Positions 28,817 through 37,247 of a DNA stretch of 64,000 nt are shown here, in pieces. How positions within the stretch are numbered: position 1 is the first letter of the stretch; the number at the start of each line of letters is the position of its first letter. Both the position numbers and the translations under genes were made by a program. Under the pieces are notes generated by a model. It ran no database searches. It was given only the letters and a program-made list of their open reading frames with translations, and was not told the DNA's origin. Source of the DNA: an uncultured Alteromonadaceae bacterium (lineage in GTDB: Bacteria; Pseudomonadota; Gammaproteobacteria; Enterobacterales; Alteromonadaceae). The stretch covers positions 1-64,000 of the forward strand of contig CANNDC010000010.1 of assembly GCA_947503265.1 (NCBI GenBank), given 5' to 3'.

Positions 28817-28901
28817 ACTGATTCGGTGGCAGACAAATGTTAGGATTATGTTTCAATTAGCAGGTCAATAAAGTCTCGTTCAAAATGCAAGAAAACATAA
28901 C
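28817..28901 (+). repeat. Direct repeat copy 1: dead 5' end of a halogenase gene
   Basis: Bases 28817-28861 are identical to 32781-32825 over 45 positions, and about 70-75% similarity continues for another 40 bases. In copy 2 this sequence is the leader and first codons of a halogenase gene. Here the ATG at 28886 is followed by five codons and a stop. It is therefore a non-functional relic of a halogenase start region. Confidence 0.85.
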
Positions 28902-28994
28902 CTAGCCTGAATCCAGTTTAAGAAAATGGTACTAAATACCTGTTCCAAGAACCGATATTTCGACCAAAAAAGCGCAATCTAAACAGGAACAGGC

Positions 28995-29180
28995 ATGAGT
29001 AAATTAGTTGAGTTGTTTTGTGATGTTGATGGTTTTTGTTTCTGTTTGAGCCGAGTTGGCAAGCGCAATTAATTGAGATAAGCGAAAAACAACGGATTAA
29101 ATATCAGGCATCGTAGTTGTGCATCTTTTATGCTGAATGTCATGGCTGGGTTGATTGCCTATACTTTTAGAACAAAAAAA
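28995..29180 (+). pseudogene. IS982-family transposase relic, internally deleted
   Basis: An ATG at 28995 opens a 25-codon frame starting MSKLVELFCDVDGFC, which I recognise as the N-terminus of IS982-family transposases. It stops at 29072. About 20 bases later another frame (from 29094) reads RHRSCASFMLNVMAGLIAYTF, which looks like the C-terminus of the same family. Some 230 central codons, including the catalytic core, are missing. Just before the ATG, CCTGTTCC (28939-28946) and GGAACAGG (28986-28993) form an inverted repeat. The relic cannot transpose by itself. Confidence 0.7.
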
Positions 29181-29205
29181 AGCCGAGTATCAATGAGACT
29201 CGGCT
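29177..29205 (-). terminator. Rho-independent terminator of TonB receptor 1
   Basis: On the minus strand, AGCCGAGT (29198-29205 region) pairs with ACTCGGCT (29181-29188) and is followed by TTTTTTTTG. It lies about 50 bases after the receptor stop codon. Confidence 0.88.
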
Positions 29206-29253
29206 TTAGTTTTTATGCTGATCAGAGGTTAAATTAACCTCCAACATAAGTCG

Positions 29254-32200
29254 TTAGAACGTATAACTTACACCGAAACGATAAGTACGACCTGCGTATC
29301 GGACACGGTTAACCGCGTCTTCGTTACCGCCGATATACTCATAACCTTGGTCTTCAGTTAAGTTAAAGGCACGAAAATCAACTTTGAAATGTTTGTTAAT
29401 TTTATAAGACGCAGCTAAGTCAAGACGACCACGACTGGTTTCAAAACGCGCATCCGTTCCTAAGAAAGCACTGTTTGTACCATCAAGAATGATATTTTGC
29501 GACAGTTGCTGAGCCTCACGCCAATTGTATGTTAAACGGAGACTAAAGCCGTCATTCTCCCAGTAACCAACTATGTTATATGACTCAGGAGAAACTCTGA
29601 GCAAGGTTGTTCCATCTTCAGAGTCGTCGGTGTTAATTTTAGTATAATTAAAAACACCACCAAAACCATTCCAAGGATACGGTAAGAAATCAAGTTTTTG
29701 TTGAATAGCTAATTCATAACCAGACACTTTAATTGATCCATCAGTGTTGATTGATTGGTTTACCGTGATACGTCGGCCTTCGTCGTTAGTGTTTCCTTGA
29801 GAATCAGTGAAAGGCTCAAGTTCACGACACTCTAAGCCACCAGAACCAGTTCCAGGTACTAATCCTGTTGGGCCGAATAAACCGTCACTTACATCACTAG
29901 GTATATCATCACCACAAGCTGGTGCACGACCAAATAAACCGGTAATCTCTTTTTCAAAATAACCGATCGAAATAGCACTACCTTCTCGGTTATACCACTC
30001 AAACGAGATGTCAGTGTTATCAGCAGTGTATGGTTCAACATCTGATGCAGGCAAATCTACTCTCACACTGGTAACATCACCATCATCATTTTCATTTGCT
30101 GTAATAATAGTGGTCGGATTTTGGCTACGGAGATTTGGTCTAACGATCCCTTTGTAATTTGCCAAACGCAAGATTATGTCATCAGTTAGTTCAAACTTAA
30201 CATTTAATGAAGGCAAAGTATGGCTGTAACTATTACTTGAGGTACGATTCTGTAAAACGCCATCTGCGTCAATGAATGCGCCAGTAAAGTCGTTATCAGT
30301 TTCGATTCTTCTTACACCAAAATTACCTGAATAGAAAACTGATCCAAGCTCACCACTGAAATTCCCCATTAAATAGGCGGCAGTAATGTCTTGTTTTGTT
30401 CCAAAGTTCCGAGCATAAAATTGATTTCTTCCACCAGCTAACCGCACTGCCCAGCCAGTTGGTTCAGCAATTTGTGAACCTTCTGGGATTCTATCGATTA
30501 TACCTTCTTGAAGCAGCGGGCGTAGATTTCTTGAGTCAATAGTAGCCCAGCCTGTACCAGCGCCGTATGCACCAGGATAGTTACCATTGAAAAATTCCCC
30601 TTGAGTCTCAACAAACAGCTTTGCATCACCAAATAAGTTCTCAGTCGTTAATGCAGCTGCATTTATGCCCCCAGCCCCAACACGGAGATCATCGTTAATT
30701 AGCTCTTCTGACTGGTTACGATAACCAGCTTTTACGGACTCTAAACGGAATACGTCACGAAAGGCAAAATCAACATAACGCTTTACATTTAATTCCGTTG
30801 AGTCCATCTCACGCTTCGGATTGTCAACACGACCGTTTACAAAAAACTGAACACGGCGATTATCATTCACAGAGTTAGGAAGGGTACTACTAAATCCACC
30901 TGTGTTAGGTGTACTCCAATCGCCATCGTAAGAAAATGAACTCAGGACAGAGGCATCAGGGTTACCTTGAGCATCTACCACACGAGCAAAAGCTTGGCTC
31001 AAATCACCATTACCTGTATTGATTTCTACATTAATTCCCGTACCATCCCAGCGTTGCCTAGAACCGTCGACCTGATGACGAAGATCGATACCTTCGTTGA
31101 TGAAAAAGTTTTCTGACTCAGACTTCGAAAACGTTCCGTCGACAACCCAATCATCTTTTATATAGTCTCCATATAAATAAAGTCCCTTCGCATCTTCGGT
31201 AAATTGGAACAAGCGATTTGCTGGTAACCAATTAATATTGTCTATTCTGGCATGCCCAACAGTATAAGTCTGGGGTTCACCTGGTGCCGCAAAACCCGAA
31301 GTAGATGGAGCGCCTAACAACGTAACTTGTTGTTGAGCATTGTCTGCTTGACGGCGAGCAACAAATTGAGAGTCTTCTAAATTACTTTGATCAAGTGTTC
31401 GCTTAGTGTAAATGTAATCTAGGCCTAGTTTAAGGTTGTCAGTGGCCTGAAACTCTATATTAAGAGCACCAGAGTGGCGATCACCACCGCTAACTTCGGC
31501 TGCTTGGCCTGCACGAGTGATAACGCGTATTTGCGAGTTATCTTCTAAGCCGTGTTCAGCGCGATAGGCATCAATGGCCTCTTCACTGATAATTGGTCTT
31601 ACGCCTGTTTGCTGACCCGTTGCTTGATCGAATTCAATCAAGTTAGTGTATTGCGTAAAGTTGACGGTATCACGACGATAGTTCTGCTCAGAGCCTGCGA
31701 CTTTAAAAGCAATACCTAGCCTCTTATCCAAAAAGTGTTTTACGCCTTGGAAGCGGTATGTCGTATTAAATTCTTTCGACAATTCCTCATACCGAGTACC
31801 CAAATCAACTTTAAATGTGCCATCTTTCTTGGCTAGTGCTCTTTGAAATTTAAGGTCAACAATCCCTGCTACACCACCAGCTTGTAAATCAGCCGTAGGG
31901 CTCTTAACAACATTAATACCATCAAAGATACCAGCTTCGAAGGCACCAAATGGATTAGAATCACCCGCAGCGCCAGCACTACGACTTGGGGTCGTAATTG
32001 ACTGACCACCTGCTGTAGTTTTAACAAAACCACCAGGGAGACCACGCAAACTAATCTCAGAATCACGGTTGCCGCTATCTCGGTTCAACTGAACGCCTGG
32101 CAATGCTTGTAGAGCCTCCCCTAAATCCAAAGCTGGAAGTGAATCGATGTCTGCAGCAGATATCGAATCGACTACAGAAATGGCTTCTCTCTTAATATTG

Positions 32201-32367
32201 AGCGCATCTTCGAGTGCCCCTCGCACACCGGTCACTTCAATAACCTCAGTGGAGTCTTCTACATTATTCAATGCATTTTCAACTTCTTGGGCAATAACGC
32301 TTGGCGCGCTAATGGCTAGCAACAATGCAGCCGAGCCACTCTTAAATGTGTGTTTTTGTGTTTTCAT
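29254..32367 (-). CDS. TonB-dependent receptor 1
   Basis: This is an outer-membrane beta-barrel receptor of 1037 residues with a signal peptide ending SVIAQ. The plug domain holds VTGVRGALEDALNIKRE, LPALDLGEALQALPGVQLNRD and ISLRGLPG. The C-terminus ends in the aromatic pattern YRFGVSYTF used for barrel insertion. It is probably a transporter for oligosaccharides or a related ligand. ATG 32367 is preceded by AGGAATAGAC; an upstream in-frame start would place this site inside the gene. It is divergent from halogenase 1. Unlike receptors 2 and 3, its upstream region shows no copy of the shared operator. Confidence 0.9.
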   Translation of the reverse strand: MKTQKHTFKSGSAALLLAISAPSVIAQEVENALNNVEDSTEVIEVTGVRGALEDALNIKREAISVVDSISAADIDSLPALDLGEALQALPGVQLNRDSGNRDSEISLRGLPGGFVKTTAGGQSITTPSRSAGAAGDSNPFGAFEAGIFDGINVVKSPTADLQAGGVAGIVDLKFQRALAKKDGTFKVDLGTRYEELSKEFNTTYRFQGVKHFLDKRLGIAFKVAGSEQNYRRDTVNFTQYTNLIEFDQATGQQTGVRPIISEEAIDAYRAEHGLEDNSQIRVITRAGQAAEVSGGDRHSGALNIEFQATDNLKLGLDYIYTKRTLDQSNLEDSQFVARRQADNAQQQVTLLGAPSTSGFAAPGEPQTYTVGHARIDNINWLPANRLFQFTEDAKGLYLYGDYIKDDWVVDGTFSKSESENFFINEGIDLRHQVDGSRQRWDGTGINVEINTGNGDLSQAFARVVDAQGNPDASVLSSFSYDGDWSTPNTGGFSSTLPNSVNDNRRVQFFVNGRVDNPKREMDSTELNVKRYVDFAFRDVFRLESVKAGYRNQSEELINDDLRVGAGGINAAALTTENLFGDAKLFVETQGEFFNGNYPGAYGAGTGWATIDSRNLRPLLQEGIIDRIPEGSQIAEPTGWAVRLAGGRNQFYARNFGTKQDITAAYLMGNFSGELGSVFYSGNFGVRRIETDNDFTGAFIDADGVLQNRTSSNSYSHTLPSLNVKFELTDDIILRLANYKGIVRPNLRSQNPTTIITANENDDGDVTSVRVDLPASDVEPYTADNTDISFEWYNREGSAISIGYFEKEITGLFGRAPACGDDIPSDVSDGLFGPTGLVPGTGSGGLECRELEPFTDSQGNTNDEGRRITVNQSINTDGSIKVSGYELAIQQKLDFLPYPWNGFGGVFNYTKINTDDSEDGTTLLRVSPESYNIVGYWENDGFSLRLTYNWREAQQLSQNIILDGTNSAFLGTDARFETSRGRLDLAASYKINKHFKVDFRAFNLTEDQGYEYIGGNEDAVNRVRYAGRTYRFGVSYTF

Positions 32368-32780
32368 GTCTATTCCTAAAAAGATGGTACTTAAATACCA
32401 GTTTTCCAAACTATTACTTTGTTTTTACTTTAATTTTAATACAATTTTAACAATGTGCGACGGATGTTAACACCAAATAATGCCATTATCAATCATTTTC
32501 AATCACTAAAAATGTATAATTTTTATTTCTCGACCTAATTTACTCTAATTTGAAAGGTTTTGAATGTAATGATTTGAATCATCAATCACCAGTAAACTAG
32601 ACCTATCCTTTTGCCATAGAACACGAAATCGAAAATCCACCCACAAAGACAGCTGTAACCAAGAATAGTAAATAGCGTTAATTCGTCGAACTCGTTGTTC
32701 CGGTTCTCTATAAGCCAAGTCATTGGCGCGAAGTTAAAATCTTAAAAGAATCTCTCTTGCAAAAAGTAAAAACAAACCCT
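32368..32780. other. Divergent region, receptor 1 / halogenase 1
   Basis: This AT-rich stretch between two divergent genes should hold both promoters. I looked for the TGAATACGTATGCA operator and variants with an ATACG core and found none. No coding sequence is apparent. Confidence 0.5.
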
Positions 32781-32865
32781 ACTGATTCGGTGGCAGACAA
32801 ATGTTAGGATTATGTTTCAATTAGCGGAATAATAAAGCCACATTCAAAATGCCAAAAAAATATAA
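32781..32865 (+). repeat. Direct repeat copy 2: live halogenase 1 leader
   Basis: This is the intact partner of the repeat at 28817-28901, 3,964 bp away in the same orientation. It covers the leader and first six codons of halogenase 1. Recombination between the copies would remove receptor 1 and the IS982 relic. Confidence 0.85.
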
Positions 32866-34339
32866 CATAGTGATACTTGGCGGCGGGACTGCTGGATGGA
32901 TGTGTGCGAATTTAATGCAGCATAGATTCAACAATGAGCAATTTGATATAACCTTAATTGAGTCCCCTGATATTGGTATCATTGGTGTTGGTGAGGGTTC
33001 AACACCGCAACTCAAGGTGTTCTTCGATACCTTAGGTATCAATGAGCAAGAATGGATGCCAAAATGCAATGCGACCTTCAAGAATGGCATTAGTTTCGAA
33101 GATTGGTCGACTCAGAAGTCCTATGCAAGCTATTTTCACCCTTTTCCGTCAATGCCCGATAGACAGACAGCAGCAGGATTTTTGGTAAACTGTCTCTCGC
33201 GTCGAAATGGTCACGCTGTATCTCCTCACCCTGATCAATTTTTTCTATCAGCTTTTCTAGCAAAGCAGCAAATCAGCCCAAAAACGCGAGCAGGCTTTCC
33301 AATTACTTTAAATTATGGATATCACTTCGATTCCGGATTGCTGGGTGAGTTTTTGCGACAACATGCCATTATCAATGGCGTGTCCCATCGACAAGCAAAA
33401 GTAAAAAATGTAAAAACTCACCAAGATGGCAGTATTGCCAGTTTGCTTTGTGAACAGGGTGATGAAATTAATGGCGATTTCTTTGTTGATTGCTCTGGCT
33501 TTAGTGGTTTATTGCTGCAAAAAACACTGGGGGTGAACTTTTGCTCCTTTAAAGACAATCTATTTAATGATGCCGCAGTTGCCATTCCGACACCTTCTCA
33601 GGGCAATATTGAATGCCAGACAAGATCGTTGGCAATGCCTAGCGGTTGGCGTTGGCAAATCCCATTAACCAATCGTATTGGCAATGGTTATGTTTACAGT
33701 TCAGAATACATAGACTCAGCGACTGCTGAACAACAACTAAGGGAAAAACTCGGATTATTAGACTCAGACAATCAAGCAAAACATCTCAAGATGCGTGTGG
33801 GACAGGTTGAAAAACACTGGTATAAAAATTGTGTCGCTATCGGCTTAGCACAAGGCTTTATAGAGCCTTTGGAGGCCACCGCTTTGCATCTAGTGCAAGA
33901 TACGATCGAAAACTTCATAAGTGCTTTTCAAGCTGGGGGATTTTCAAATCAGTATCAAACTGAATTTAATCAACGAATTAGTGCTAGATTTGAAGGTATT
34001 CGCGACTACATTGTGTGTCACTATAAAACCAACAGTCGACAGGATTCCCGCTATTGGATTGATAACCGAGAGAACACGCACATCTCTGAAACGCTAAAGG
34101 GGATACTCGACTGTTGGGACAAGGGTGGCGACTTAACCGAAGAAATTAATCGCCAAAAGATTGCAGCGTATTATCCTGCTGTGTCTTGGCATTGTTTACT
34201 TGCAGGCGTCGGCCGATTTCCGCCCATTGGCGTAACCAAAGTGGCAACCCACGAAGTCAATATTGATGAAATAAAACACTTTATCAGTCAATGTTCTAAA
34301 GGCTTCATTTCGCATAAACAAGCTTTGATGTTTGATTGA
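32849..34339 (+). CDS. Flavin-dependent tryptophan-halogenase-like protein 1
   Basis: This 496-residue protein of the tryptophan halogenase family (PF04820 type) has the FAD motif GGGTAGW at 11-17. The candidate catalytic Lys78 in CNATFKNGI aligns with K79 of PrnA/RebH, and the halogenase motif WRWQIP is at 267-272. FIEPLEATALHL carries Glu342 where PrnA has E346. PrnA reads E-S-T-G here, but this protein has E-A-T-A. The family oxidises halide with FADH2 and O2 and passes it via lysine to an aromatic substrate; characterised receptor-linked relatives prefer bromide and free indole. It would need a flavin reductase encoded elsewhere. No signal peptide is visible, so it is cytoplasmic. It is divergent from receptor 1. 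Confidence 0.88.
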   Translation: MPKKYNIVILGGGTAGWMCANLMQHRFNNEQFDITLIESPDIGIIGVGEGSTPQLKVFFDTLGINEQEWMPKCNATFKNGISFEDWSTQKSYASYFHPFPSMPDRQTAAGFLVNCLSRRNGHAVSPHPDQFFLSAFLAKQQISPKTRAGFPITLNYGYHFDSGLLGEFLRQHAIINGVSHRQAKVKNVKTHQDGSIASLLCEQGDEINGDFFVDCSGFSGLLLQKTLGVNFCSFKDNLFNDAAVAIPTPSQGNIECQTRSLAMPSGWRWQIPLTNRIGNGYVYSSEYIDSATAEQQLREKLGLLDSDNQAKHLKMRVGQVEKHWYKNCVAIGLAQGFIEPLEATALHLVQDTIENFISAFQAGGFSNQYQTEFNQRISARFEGIRDYIVCHYKTNSRQDSRYWIDNRENTHISETLKGILDCWDKGGDLTEEINRQKIAAYYPAVSWHCLLAGVGRFPPIGVTKVATHEVNIDEIKHFISQCSKGFISHKQALMFD

Positions 34340-34469
34340 GCAAAGAAAAGGTTGAAGACTAGAACGCAATTTCACTAGACCATTTTAAGTTCAAGGTGTG
34401 CTATTTGTACCCTAGGGTTAATCCAGAACACAAATTTCTACTATCTTTGGCAGCTAAATAATGAAAAAA

Positions 34470-34519
34470 ACAGGAACCCAAGTCTAGAGTCTTTAGACCC
34501 TAAGATTGTTTATTCCTGT
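34470..34519 (-). terminator. Probable terminator of the carbamoyltransferase operon
   Basis: On the minus strand ACAGGAA pairs with TTCCTGT across a 36-base loop that holds its own small hairpin (GTCTA/TAGAC), and seven T residues follow. It lies 75 bases downstream of the DUF5989 stop. Confidence 0.6.
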
Positions 34520-34594
34520 AGGCTCCCAAGTAAAGGTGCTTTAAACAACACCCATCTGGCTTTTTCGTTGTAGTAAGAACCAAGTACCAATGAA

Positions 34595-34747
34595 TTAAAA
34601 CAGCGTATAAATAAAGGTTGCCAACGAAGATTGTTGCGTTGCCACTACTAACGCCCCCAGCAACGCAAGCACTATAATAATTGGCAGTAACCAAATTTTT
34701 TTACGAACTTTTAAGAAAGCCCACAAGTCCTGAATAAACTCTAACAT
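34595..34747 (-). CDS. DUF5989-like small membrane protein (50 aa)
   Basis: A 50-codon gene starts at ATG 34747, inside the stop codon of the SxtJ gene (TAATG overlap). The protein begins MLEFIQDLWAFLKVRKKIW and continues with one hydrophobic helix (about 19-36) and the tail FIYTLF. This matches, from memory, the DUF5989 proteins that accompany carbamoyltransferase and SxtJ genes. The N-terminal basic helix followed by one membrane span suggests a small inner-membrane subunit. The stop-start coupling supports equimolar synthesis with SxtJ. Its function is unknown. Confidence 0.85.
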   Translation of the reverse strand: MLEFIQDLWAFLKVRKKIWLLPIIIVLALLGALVVATQQSSLATFIYTLF

Positions 34748-35163
34748 TAAAACGGATCCTTCAAACTTTCCGGCGATTTGCCGCTTTCAACGTCATAATA
34801 ATAACTCTGTTTTTGAGCGTTTTTTGTCATTTTCTTTTTATATTGCAGTTTGTTAAATAGACGCAAAACTAACCCTATAGGCAGTATCAATACGTAGAAT
34901 GCGAAACCCAGAACTAAACGCGTATTTACCCAGCCTAACACCATCGCTATGGCCATCCAGATACGATATGGAATATAGAGCCCCTTCGGATAAACAAAGT
35001 AAAGCCCGCCGAGCAATATCGATAAAGCAAGTGGCCACCAAGGTATATCTCGTTCAAACAGCCAAGGTAACAATCCCATAAAAATTAGCGGGAAGACCCA
35101 CATCATGGTCACGGCAAACCGTTTTAGTTCCGAAATCTGATCCTTTTCTACTAGTTTAATCAT
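34747..35163 (-). CDS. SxtJ-family membrane protein
   Basis: This 138-residue protein has three to four membrane segments (about 18-35, 41-58, 67-82, 85-102), a basic stretch (NKLQYKKKMTK) and a polar tail ending SPESLKDPF. It resembles SxtJ-family proteins, which occur with SxtI-type carbamoyltransferases in the saxitoxin and many other clusters. The role of SxtJ is not established. It lies 21 bases after the carbamoyltransferase gene and overlaps the DUF5989 gene by one base, so the three form one operon. Confidence 0.8.
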   Translation of the reverse strand: MIKLVEKDQISELKRFAVTMMWVFPLIFMGLLPWLFERDIPWWPLALSILLGGLYFVYPKGLYIPYRIWMAIAMVLGWVNTRLVLGFAFYVLILPIGLVLRLFNKLQYKKKMTKNAQKQSYYYDVESGKSPESLKDPF

Positions 35164-35184
35164 TAGGTTTTCAATTCTATCCCA

Positions 35185-37080
35185 TTAATCCAAAGCGAAA
35201 GTCACTGCTTTTGCTTGTTTGATATCTGCCTCAGACATATCTTGCTTATCAAGAATACAATTTTCCATCACTAGATAATCTATTTCTGTGGCTAAGAAGC
35301 ATCTAACGGCATCCTGGGGAGAACAAACAGGGGGTTCACCACGCACATTGAAAGAAGTATTAATCAGCACCCCGTCACCCGTGAGGTTTTCAAATTCACT
35401 AATTAACTGATGAAATTTAGGGTTGGTTTCCCGATGAACCGTTTGTACTCTGGCAGAATAGTCCACATGGGTTATAGCTGGCAAGCAAGAACGCTTTTGG
35501 TTTAATTTATCAAGACCAAAAACGGGCTCTTCATCTTGCAAATCGGGGGAAATTTGTAGTGATGGCTTTATTTTGGCAACCAACAACATATAGGGACTTG
35601 GCACATCTATCCCAAAATAGTCGGTTAAACGCTCGTACTTGACAGCTGGCGCAAACGGTCGAAAAGACTCCCTCTGCTTGATTTTTAAATTCATCTGAGA
35701 CTGCATTTGTTGATTGCGCGGATCGCCGATAATGGAACGATTCCCCAAGGCTCTCGGACCAAACTCCATTCGCCCTTGAAACCAACCAATTACCTTACCA
35801 TGGTCAATTAATGTTGCCACTTTCTGACACAAGCTCGCCTCATCGCACTCAATGTGAACGAGATTTTGTTCAAGCAAATAATCTTTGATATCCGAATTTG
35901 AATAACCTGGTCCAAGAAAACTCCCTTGCATAACGTCATTGTTGTCGCTGATATGTCTAGGTTGTTTAAAATAATGATGCCAAGCCACTAACGCAGCCCC
36001 AAGGGACCCGCCTGCGTCCCCCGCAGCAGGTTGAATCCACAGATGTTCAAAAGGGCTTTCTCTTAAAATTCTGCCATTCGCGACGCAATTTAGGGCTACC
36101 CCCCCAGCGAGACATAAGCTGTCACACTGAGTTTGCTTATGCACATAATTGGCTATCTTGAGAATAATTTCCTCAGTAACCGCTTGGATAGATCGGGCAA
36201 GATCCATCTCTTTTTGAGTTATTTCGGAATCGGGGGACTTGGCTGGCCCACCGAATAAGTCATCAAACTTTTTATTGGTCATCCTACTACCGGCTGGATA
36301 ATCAAAATAAGACATATCCAGTGCAAAACTACCGTCACTATTGACGTCAATTAGGTGTTTCAAAATGACATCAGTATATTTTGGCTCGCCATAGGGTGCC
36401 AGGCCCATCAACTTGTATTCGCCCGAGTTAACTTTGAAACCACAGTAATAGGTGAATGATGAATAGAGTAAACCAAGAGAATGGGGAAATTGAATTTCCC
36501 ATAAGGGGGTTAAGCTAGCATCTTCTCCTAACCACGCACTGGATGTCGCCCATTCACCAACCCCATCCAAGCATAGCACCACCGCTTTTTTAAATGGACT
36601 GGGGAAAAATGCAGAGGCAGCATGAGATTGATGATGCTCGCTGAAAAGTAATTGAGGCACTTTAGGACGTTTTTCTTTAACCTTTTCTTCTTCAATGCTG
36701 GAGCCATTCTGCTCTGCTCGGGAAAGGTGGATGAGATTTCTTAGCTCCATTCGAAGAACATTTTTAAGGTAAAGCTTTTCTTTCAACCAGATAGGCATGG
36801 CCCTAAGAAAAGACAAAAACCCTTTTGGTACAGATGCAAGATAAGTTTCAAGAAGACGTTCAAACTTCAGCAAGGGTTTGTCGTAAAAAATAATTGCATC
36901 TAGGGATTCAATATCGCATTTAGCTTCTTTCAAACAGTATTGAATGGCGAGTTTAGGAAAAGCGGGATCATGCTTTATTCGACTAAAACGTTCCTCTTGC
37001 GCAGCTGCAATAATTTTGCCATTCACCACTAAGGTTGCCGCGCTGTCGTGGTAGTAGGCCGATATTCCTAAAATTCTCAT
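35185..37080 (-). CDS. Carbamoyltransferase (NodU/TobZ/SxtI family)
   Basis: This 631-residue O-carbamoyltransferase has an N-terminal Kae1/TsaD-like ASKHA domain (GISAYYHDSAATLV, QEERFSRIKHDP, SEHHQSHAASAFF with its metal-binding histidines, LCLDGVGEW, LCLAGGVALNCVANG). A C-terminal carbamoyl-transfer domain follows (GRMEFGPRALGNRSIIGDPRN, INTSFNVRGEPPVCSPQDA). The family turns carbamoyl phosphate plus ATP into carbamoyl-adenylate and transfers the carbamoyl group to a hydroxyl of a sugar or small molecule. The acceptor here is unknown. It is divergent from SGNH protein 1, with an operator-like site between them. Confidence 0.92.
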   Translation of the reverse strand: MRILGISAYYHDSAATLVVNGKIIAAAQEERFSRIKHDPAFPKLAIQYCLKEAKCDIESLDAIIFYDKPLLKFERLLETYLASVPKGFLSFLRAMPIWLKEKLYLKNVLRMELRNLIHLSRAEQNGSSIEEEKVKEKRPKVPQLLFSEHHQSHAASAFFPSPFKKAVVLCLDGVGEWATSSAWLGEDASLTPLWEIQFPHSLGLLYSSFTYYCGFKVNSGEYKLMGLAPYGEPKYTDVILKHLIDVNSDGSFALDMSYFDYPAGSRMTNKKFDDLFGGPAKSPDSEITQKEMDLARSIQAVTEEIILKIANYVHKQTQCDSLCLAGGVALNCVANGRILRESPFEHLWIQPAAGDAGGSLGAALVAWHHYFKQPRHISDNNDVMQGSFLGPGYSNSDIKDYLLEQNLVHIECDEASLCQKVATLIDHGKVIGWFQGRMEFGPRALGNRSIIGDPRNQQMQSQMNLKIKQRESFRPFAPAVKYERLTDYFGIDVPSPYMLLVAKIKPSLQISPDLQDEEPVFGLDKLNQKRSCLPAITHVDYSARVQTVHRETNPKFHQLISEFENLTGDGVLINTSFNVRGEPPVCSPQDAVRCFLATEIDYLVMENCILDKQDMSEADIKQAKAVTFALD

Positions 37081-37152
37081 AGAATCATTAATTTACACAT
37101 GGTGTTTGTGAATACTAGGGTTATTTTTCACATATTACGACTATATGCAGTT

Positions 37153-37166
37153 TGAATACGAATGCA
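37153..37166 (+). promoter_or_regulatory. Putative LacI operator, SGNH 1 / carbamoyltransferase
   Basis: TGAATACGAATGCA differs by one base from the site found four times elsewhere in the locus. It lies 81 bases before the likely SGNH 1 start and 72 bases before the carbamoyltransferase start, reading in the same direction relative to SGNH 1 as the other sites do to their genes. Confidence 0.6.
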
Positions 37167-37247
37167 ATAACTATGACTAAGCTTGATGTGCGGGTTTTAT
37201 TGGGTTAGCTTGGCATTTTCAGAATCCGTGTGGGTATCACATTTACG

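Noticed and set aside
28817..32865. Repeats around receptor 1 as attachment sites of an integrating element
   Set aside because: No integrase or tRNA end is present, and copy 2 is the leader of a gene; duplication of a halogenase start explains them better.
34500..34694. A 64-codon minus-strand frame overlapping the DUF5989 gene
   Set aside because: The other frame here gives a recognisable DUF5989 protein coupled to SxtJ; this one is its shadow.
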